Source: Cohnella sp. OV330
GTDB taxonomy: Bacteria > Bacillota > Bacilli > Paenibacillales > Paenibacillaceae
Assembly (NCBI RefSeq): GCF_900112065.1
Contig: NZ_FOKE01000003.1
Coordinates: forward strand, 238,052-302,051
DNA length: 64,000 bases
Direction: 5' to 3'
Of the stretch, positions 58,990 through 64,000 are shown piece by piece (positions within the stretch are counted from its first letter, which is position 1; each line of letters starts with the position of its first letter). Position numbers and translations under genes: made by a program. Below the pieces are notes generated by a model, which made no database searches, had not been told where the DNA came from, and worked only from the letters and a program-made list of their open reading frames with translations.

Positions 58990-59185
58990 GATAAGTGTTA
59001 AATAGCATCTATTTTCGTCCAGCGTGACCAGACGCGCCTATTAAGTGTTAAAAAGCAGTTTAACTCTCTCATTTCGCGCCGTTGCGGCGTTTTGGGAGAG
59101 AATAGCTGCTTTTCAGCAGTTATTTCTATATGAACGGGCTAGTTTTACCGGAATAAATGCTCTTTAGCAACTATTTCGGCGAGGC
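58990..59185. repeat. Degenerate stem-loop array with a period of about 50 bp
   Basis: Four units at about 59001, 59051, 59101 and 59152. The first two share AAGTGTTAAA (58993 and 59043); the third is AATAGCTGC-TTTTC-AGCAGTTATT and the fourth AATAAATGC-TCTTT-AGCAACTATT. Each can form a short hairpin with a T-rich loop, resembling the arrays at 36199 and 37838 but much more decayed. No gene is seen in 58914-59258. Confidence 0.6.
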
Positions 59186-59306
59186 CGAGGGCGGGAACCT
59201 TTACACAAATTTGTTTTTTCGGACATACTGCTCGAACATTTCAGCTTTAAATTAATAGATGTGGGATCGTTCCCATACCATGGCATTTAAAAGAGGGAGT
59301 CCTGTC

Positions 59307-59783
59307 ATGCTGATCGATATTCAAGCGAACGCGACCCCTGAAGACTCCCGTACGCATGTCCGCTTCCCCTTTAAGCTGAACGAACCGGCGTGCGCGATCG
59401 GCATTCATTTTGAATATTCGCCTAAACGTTTGGACGACGACAGCAGGGCGCGCGAGCTGCTGGAACAGAGCTTTGAACAATACGTCTTGCCCGAGCGGCT
59501 GGCGCTCGCCAAGGAGAGGACGGACCGGTATCTGCCGCTCCAGAATCTTATTACGTTATCGGTGGACGATCCGGACGGCTACCGCGGCGCCTGTCACCGC
59601 CACGATCCGGTCCAGTCCTTATGGATCTCCGAGCACGACGCTTCTCCGGGCTTAATGAAAGGCAAGATCGCGGCGGGGGAATGGACGATCACGCTTAGCC
59701 TGCATGCCATCGTCACCGAGCGCTGCGCCTATCGTCTGCAAGTATGGGCGGCGGACGAGGAAGAGAGGGGGGAGCGGCCATGA
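59307..59783 (+). CDS. Small protein coupled to the PHP hydrolase, unknown function
   Basis: 158 residues from the ATG at 59307 (GGGAG upstream; ATGs further up have no site). Predominantly beta, with RVPFKLNEPA-like FPFKLNEPACAIGIHFEYSPKRLDDD, NLITLSVDDPDGYRGACHRHDP, WISEHDASPGLMKGKIAAGEWTITLSLHAIV. No known domain is recognised by eye. The stop overlaps the ATG of the PHP hydrolase, implying coupled translation; it may be a separated accessory domain of that enzyme. Confidence 0.7.
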   Translation: MLIDIQANATPEDSRTHVRFPFKLNEPACAIGIHFEYSPKRLDDDSRARELLEQSFEQYVLPERLALAKERTDRYLPLQNLITLSVDDPDGYRGACHRHDPVQSLWISEHDASPGLMKGKIAAGEWTITLSLHAIVTERCAYRLQVWAADEEERGERP

Positions 59784-60769
59784 GATGGTTGGCATGCGAG
59801 CTGCACGCCCATACGCTTCATAGCGACGGGAAGATGACGCTGATGGAGCTCGCGTCGGCGGCGGCGAAGCTCGGCTTCGAGTGCGTGGCGCTCACCGATC
59901 ACAATACGATGTCGGGCTTGGCGGACAAGGAAGCGGCGGAGCGCCGGACGGGGATCGCGATATTGCCCGGCATGGAGTGGACGACGTTCCACGGGCACAT
60001 GGTCACCGTCGGCCTGGCGGAATACGTCGATTGGCGGGAAGCGAACACCCGCAATATTCATGAAGGCGTGTCCGCCGTTCATGCGCGCGGAGGCGCTGCC
60101 GGGCTCGCGCACCCGTTCCGCATCGGAAGTCCCGCTTGCACGGGGTGTTACTGGGAGTACGAGGTGGACGATTGGAACGACTTCGATTATATCGAAGCCT
60201 GGTCGGGCACGTTCGCGCCGATCAAGACGGACAATGCGCGCGCGTTCTCGCTGTGGACGGACAAGCTGAACGAGGGCTACCGCCTGGCGGCTACGTCCGG
60301 ACGCGATTGGCACGACGCTGCGGAGACGGACGAACCGATCTCGGTGACCTATCTCCGCCTAGAAGACGAGTCTAGACCGATCGGCGAAGAGGCGATAGAG
60401 GCGCTGCGACGGGGACGGGTGTCAGTGACGATCGGTCCGCTGGTCACGCTGGAGGCCGAGACGGCGGGCGCCAGGTACGGGATCGGAGACGTCGTTCCGG
60501 TCGGCGAACGCGCGGCGACCGTCCGCATCGGGATCGATTTCTCCGTCCGTCAAGGGCTGTGGACGCTTGACGATCCCGCATGCCGCATACGCTTGTCCGG
60601 CAACAAGGGCGTATGGGAAGAAAGCGCGATTCGGGAAACGGAGGGGACGCAGGAATTCCGCATGTCCGTGGAAACGGAAGGCCTGTTATGGATGCGTGCC
60701 GAATTGTGGGGGATCGTCCGGGGCGTGACGACCATGATCGCGTTTACCAACGCCATTTATTTCGATTAG
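59780..60769 (+). CDS. CehA/McbA-family PHP-domain metallohydrolase
   Basis: 329 residues. PHP metal-binding motifs in order: ELHAHTLHSDGKMTLMEL, VALTDHNTMSGL, LPGMEWTTFHGHM, GLAHPF and ATSGRDWHDA, the pattern of CehA/McbA proteins, which hydrolyse esters, carbamates or phosphodiesters. No signal peptide. It sits 12 bp before a GDPD-like gene and is coupled to the small protein upstream, so a phosphodiester substrate is plausible. Confidence 0.88.
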   Translation: MRWLACELHAHTLHSDGKMTLMELASAAAKLGFECVALTDHNTMSGLADKEAAERRTGIAILPGMEWTTFHGHMVTVGLAEYVDWREANTRNIHEGVSAVHARGGAAGLAHPFRIGSPACTGCYWEYEVDDWNDFDYIEAWSGTFAPIKTDNARAFSLWTDKLNEGYRLAATSGRDWHDAAETDEPISVTYLRLEDESRPIGEEAIEALRRGRVSVTIGPLVTLEAETAGARYGIGDVVPVGERAATVRIGIDFSVRQGLWTLDDPACRIRLSGNKGVWEESAIRETEGTQEFRMSVETEGLLWMRAELWGIVRGVTTMIAFTNAIYFD

Positions 60770-60781
60770 GAGCCGAAGCCG

Positions 60782-61528
60782 ATGAACGATTTTCCGCTTA
60801 TCACCGCGCATACCGGATGCATGGGCACGCCGGACAATTCCGTCGAGTCCGCCCGTGCGGGGCTGTCTCTTGGAGCGGACATCATCGAAGACGACATTCG
60901 AGTGACCCGCGACGGCGTCCTCGTGCTGAGCCATGACGATCGCGTCGTGCTGGCGGACGGACGGATCGCAAGCTTGTCCCGATTGACGCTTCAAGAGCTG
61001 AACGAAGGGCTGGCGGCGCCGATCGTCCGGCTCGAGACGGTGCTCGATCTGCTGGTCGGCGGCGCCGGTCAAGCCAGAATGAATCTGGATCTCAAGACGG
61101 ACGATTGCGTCGAGCCCGTCATGGCCCTCATACGGAGGCGGGACATCGCCGATCGGGTGCTGCTGACCGGCTGCGAATACGGCAGAGCCGTTCGGGCGAA
61201 CGACGCGGACGGCGGGATCGCGAAGCTTCTGAACGTCGATATCGGCAGGTTCCGGACGTCCGTCTACGCCGAAGCGGCGAGGACGGCCTGCGAAGAAGCG
61301 CTGCACGCCGGCTGCTTCGGTCTCAACGTGCCCTATCAGCTCGCGCTGCCGGAGCTCCTGGCACTCGCTTCCGATCGCGGACTGTCGGTATTCGTCTGGA
61401 CCGTCGGCGAGGCGCAGGAGATGAGGAAATACGCGGAACTGGGCGTCCGGTCCATCACGACGCGGGACGTCGCGACGCTGCTGCGCGTCAAACAAGGCTG
61501 GCACGATGAGGGAGCAAAGCGGATATGA
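60782..61528 (+). CDS. Glycerophosphodiester phosphodiesterase-like protein
   Basis: 248 residues, a GDPD TIM barrel: ITAHTGCMGTPDNSVESARAGLSLGADIIEDDIRVTRDGVLVLSHDDRV, RMNLDLKT and VFVWTVGEAQEMRKYAELGVRSITT. Both His of the catalytic pair are present, but the usual HRG and PEN(T/S) motifs read HTG and PDN(S), so the phosphate-binding Arg and metal-binding Glu are changed (Arg to Thr, Glu to Asp). The substrate may differ from ordinary glycerophosphodiesters. The stop overlaps the LacI start. Confidence 0.85.
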   Translation: MNDFPLITAHTGCMGTPDNSVESARAGLSLGADIIEDDIRVTRDGVLVLSHDDRVVLADGRIASLSRLTLQELNEGLAAPIVRLETVLDLLVGGAGQARMNLDLKTDDCVEPVMALIRRRDIADRVLLTGCEYGRAVRANDADGGIAKLLNVDIGRFRTSVYAEAARTACEEALHAGCFGLNVPYQLALPELLALASDRGLSVFVWTVGEAQEMRKYAELGVRSITTRDVATLLRVKQGWHDEGAKRI

Positions 61529-62529
61529 CCTATAACATCAAGGAAATCGCTTCGCTCGCCGGCGTATCCAAGTCGACGGCGTCGAGAGTCATATCCGGCA
61601 ACGGGTATGCGAGCCCCGAAGCCAGAGCGCGCGTGCTCGAAGTGGTCGAGCAATTGCAGTACAAGCCGAATGCGGTGGCGAGGGCGATGGTCGCCAAGCG
61701 GACGAACAACATCGGCGTGATCGTGTTCCGCGAGCGGCAGCCGATCGTCTCCCATCCGCTGTACGGCAAGCTGATCGACGCGATCCTCGAAGCGGCCGAA
61801 GGGCTGGGCTACTCGGTGCTGCTGAAGACCGACCGGGAGATGTCGGTGCGCTCGGCGGATCACATGCTGGAGCGGCGCGTCGACGGCCTCATTCTGATCA
61901 GCAGATTGCGGAAAAACGTCGTCGATCACGTCAAGAAGTACAACCTTCCTTACCTGATGGTGAACGGTTCGACCGACGATCCGGACGTCATCCATCTCGT
62001 CAGCAACGACGAGGAGGGCGGCGCCAAGGCGGCCGCTTACCTGCACGGTCTCGGGCACCGGCGGTTTTTCGTCATCGCGGGACCTCAGGAGCACCGAAGC
62101 CACCATCACCGGCTGGAGGGGTTCAGACAAGGACTGATGCGGCTCGGCGTCCAGGCGTCGGACCTGTCCGTCGTCCTGTCGCCGGAGTCGAACCTCGAGC
62201 TGGGCGCACGTCTCATGGCGGAGCACTTCGAGGCGTTCATCGGCGGCGGCTATACCGTGCTGTTCACCACGAACGACATGCTGGCGCTCGGCGCCATGAA
62301 GGTGCTGCTGCAACGATCGGTCCGCATACCCGGCCAAGCGGCGGTGATGGGCTTCGACGACATCGACTTCGCGGCGGCGTACTCGCCGGCGCTGACGACG
62401 GTCAAGGTAGACACGAACCGGATGGGGCATGACGCCGTCGCCTTGCTCGACCGTCTTATTCATCAAGAAGAGGTCCTGTCTAAAAAGAACGAATCCGCCA
62501 GCGAAATCCTGATTCGCGAGTCGACTTGA
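61525..62529 (+). CDS. LacI-family transcriptional regulator
   Basis: 334 residues; ATGA overlap with the GDPD gene. N-terminal LacI helix-turn-helix and hinge (NIKEIASLAGVSKSTASRVISGNGYASPEARARVLEVVEQLQYKPNAVARAM) and a periplasmic-binding-type effector domain (NIGVIVFRE, DGLILISR, GHRRFFVIAGP, FTTNDMLALGAMKVL, GFDDIDFAAAYSPALTTV). It is embedded in the operon and probably controls it and the ABC transporter that follows, responding to the imported compound. Confidence 0.92.
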   Translation: MTYNIKEIASLAGVSKSTASRVISGNGYASPEARARVLEVVEQLQYKPNAVARAMVAKRTNNIGVIVFRERQPIVSHPLYGKLIDAILEAAEGLGYSVLLKTDREMSVRSADHMLERRVDGLILISRLRKNVVDHVKKYNLPYLMVNGSTDDPDVIHLVSNDEEGGAKAAAYLHGLGHRRFFVIAGPQEHRSHHHRLEGFRQGLMRLGVQASDLSVVLSPESNLELGARLMAEHFEAFIGGGYTVLFTTNDMLALGAMKVLLQRSVRIPGQAAVMGFDDIDFAAAYSPALTTVKVDTNRMGHDAVALLDRLIHQEEVLSKKNESASEILIREST

Positions 62530-62548
62530 GAAAGGAGGAGCGAGCCTA

Positions 62549-63373
62549 GTGGGATGGTACTTTAAAGCCATCGGCAGACGAAGGATCATCGAGTTTGTCC
62601 TATTGACGGTTTTCGCCGTATTTTTCGCGGGGCCCTTGCTAAATCTGGTCGTGCTGGCCTTTAGCGGCCAATGGACGTATCCTGACCTGCTGCCGCATCA
62701 ATGGTCGTTCAAATGGTGGAAGTTCGTGTTTAGCCAGGACGACGTCGCGAAGTCGATCGGGCTGTCCTTCCTGATCGCGACGATCGTCACCGCCCTGTCC
62801 ATCGTTCTCTGCATTCCGGCGGCCTACGCGTTCGCCCGTATCCGTTTCCCTTTCAAAAAAGTGTTTCTGTTTTCGTTCCTGCTGACGCATGCCTTTCCGA
62901 AAATGGGCCTCTACGTATCGATCGCCGTGCTGTTCTACAAAGTGGGACTCATGAACACGATGCTCGGCGTCGTCCTCGTGCACATGATCAACGTCCTCAT
63001 GTTCATGACCTGGATACCGACGGCGGCCTTCCGCAACATTCAAGCCGCCCAGGAGGAGTCGGCCCGGGACGTCGGCGCGACGCCGCTGCGGGTATTCCGC
63101 AGCATCACGCTGCCGATGGCGATGCCGGGAATCATGGTCGCCTCCGTATTTACGTTCCTCAATTCGCTCGACGAAGCGCAAGGGACTTTCCTGGTCGGCA
63201 TCCCCGACATCAAGACGATGCCGATCATCATGTACTCGATCATATCGGACTTTCCGAGCAGCGCCGGCGCGGTATTCTCGATCATCCTGACGGCGCCGAC
63301 CATCATTCTGCTGGTGGCCGCCCAGCGGCTCATCAGCGCGGACGTGATGGCCAGCGGATTCCAAGTGAAATAA
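62549..63373 (+). CDS. ABC transporter permease (PotC/spermidine-putrescine/iron type)
   Basis: 274 residues, six transmembrane helices; GTG start with AAAGGAGGAG upstream. The loop NIQAAQEESARDVGATPLRVFRSITLPMAMPGIM is the EAA motif, with the ARDLGA form typical of polyamine, iron, phosphonate and glycerophosphodiester importers, distinct from the LplB/YtcP pair at 44,600. The second permease and binding protein presumably lie beyond the right edge. 22 bp before the ATPase gene. Confidence 0.9.
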   Translation: MGWYFKAIGRRRIIEFVLLTVFAVFFAGPLLNLVVLAFSGQWTYPDLLPHQWSFKWWKFVFSQDDVAKSIGLSFLIATIVTALSIVLCIPAAYAFARIRFPFKKVFLFSFLLTHAFPKMGLYVSIAVLFYKVGLMNTMLGVVLVHMINVLMFMTWIPTAAFRNIQAAQEESARDVGATPLRVFRSITLPMAMPGIMVASVFTFLNSLDEAQGTFLVGIPDIKTMPIIMYSIISDFPSSAGAVFSIILTAPTIILLVAAQRLISADVMASGFQVK

Positions 63374-63395
63374 CGAGAAGGAGGGGATCGACGAG

Positions 63396-64000
63396 ATGAG
63401 CGTCCAATTGGCCGTCCGGGGCCTGACCAAACGCTACAAGACGGGCGAGGGCGTCACCGGCATTAACCTCGAGGTGAACAAAGGCGAGCTCGTGACGCTG
63501 CTCGGGCCGTCCGGCTGCGGCAAAACGACCGTGCTCCGCGGCATCGGGGGATTCCTCGAGCCGGATGCGGGAGAGATTTTGATCGAGGGCCGGAGCGTAA
63601 CCAAACTGCCGCCGGAGAAGCGTCCGACCTCGATGGTGTTCCAAAGCTACAATCTATGGCCCCATATGTCCGTCTTCGATAACCTGGCGTTCGGACTCAA
63701 GATTCGCGGCATGCCCAAAGCCGACATCAAGAGCGCTGTCTCGGACGTTCTGCGGCTCGTGCGGCTGCCGGGCGCGGAGAAGAAATATCCGACCCAGCTG
63801 TCGGGCGGCCAGCAGCAGCGCGTCGCGCTCGCCCGGTCGCTGCTGCTGAAGCCGGCCGTGCTGCTCCTGGACGAGCCCTTCTCGGCGCTCGACGCCAAGC
63901 TGAGGCACGAGATGCGCGAAGAGCTGAGGGACATCCAGACGCAGACGGGCCTCACAATGGTGTTTGTCACCCACGATCAGGAAGAAGCGCTCTCCCTGTC
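63396..64000 (+). CDS. ABC transporter ATPase, cut by window edge
   Basis: The open frame from ATG 63396 (AAGGAGGGG upstream) runs to the end of the window, about 201 codons. Walker A ([14 protein letters not shown]), the Q loop ([14 protein letters not shown]), the signature ([17 protein letters not shown]), Walker B ([13 protein letters not shown]) and the H loop ([13 protein letters not shown]) are all present. PotA/FbpC/UgpC type, matching the permease before it. The C-terminal regulatory domain is not in the window. Confidence 0.93.
   Translation, partial: MSVQLAVRGLTKRYKTGEGVTGINLEVNKGELVTLLGPSGCGKTTVLRGIGGFLEPDAGEILIEGRSVTKLPPEKRPTSMVFQSYNLWPHMSVFDNLAFGLKIRGMPKADIKSAVSDVLRLVRLPGAEKKYPTQLSGGQQQRVALARSLLLKPAVLLLDEPFSALDAKLRHEMREELRDIQTQTGLTMVFVTHDQEEALSL

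Overview
The window looks like chromosomal DNA from a Paenibacillaceae bacterium, most like Paenibacillus or Cohnella. This is inferred from GC-rich coding with GGAGG-type ribosome binding sites, frequent TTG and GTG starts, intrinsic terminators, two ykkC-type riboswitches, many AraC and LacI regulators beside carbohydrate ABC transporters and glycoside-active enzymes, and intergenic stem-loop repeat arrays. No tRNA, rRNA, CRISPR array, intact insertion sequence or prophage was recognised.

Positions 1-18,000 are a loose accessory region with lower GC at the left. It holds a cut LysE-type exporter and divergent LysR regulator, a secreted Gly/Ser-rich protein, a secreted GH85 endo-beta-N-acetylglucosaminidase, EcsC, TetR, an SDR, a secreted beta-helix protein, an ArsR plus two SRPBCC genes, VOC and RibD/DHFR-like enzymes, YkvA and YnfA. 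It also has gene debris (methyltransferase tail, gutted DUF4188 gene) and a two-copy palindromic element lying just behind both pieces of debris.

Positions 18,000-27,000 are a guanidine utilisation locus. Two guanidine-I (ykkC) riboswitches with terminator platforms precede (i) an APC permease and (ii) a four-gene operon: two DUF1989 proteins (carboxyguanidine deiminase subunits), a biotin-dependent urea/guanidine carboxylase and an allophanate hydrolase. The implied route is guanidine to carboxyguanidine to allophanate to CO2 and ammonia.

Positions 27,000-40,000 contain an alpha/beta hydrolase behind a long hairpin-rich leader, an AraC regulator divergent from a GH78-like rhamnosidase, an MFS drug exporter, a short DivIVA/GpsB-like protein, a large DUF4962/heparinase-II-like lyase, PadR and DinB genes, decayed TusA and DUF4367-like genes, and tandem intergenic repeat arrays (72-bp and 52-bp periods).

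Positions 40,000-58,900 look like one catabolic unit. A membrane AraC sensor-regulator precedes an LplB/YtcP-type ABC transporter (binding lipoprotein and two permeases), a TIM-barrel isomerase, an unassigned alpha-helical enzyme, a GH105-like hydrolase, and then iolD-iolE-iolC-iolA-iolG-iolB, which convert myo-inositol towards acetyl-CoA. The order suggests that an inositol-containing glycoside, perhaps a uronosyl-inositol, is imported and dismantled.

Positions 59,000-64,000 hold a second system: a small unknown protein, a PHP (CehA/McbA) metallohydrolase, a GDPD-like phosphodiesterase with altered active-site motifs, a LacI regulator, and the permease and ATPase of another ABC transporter that runs off the right edge.
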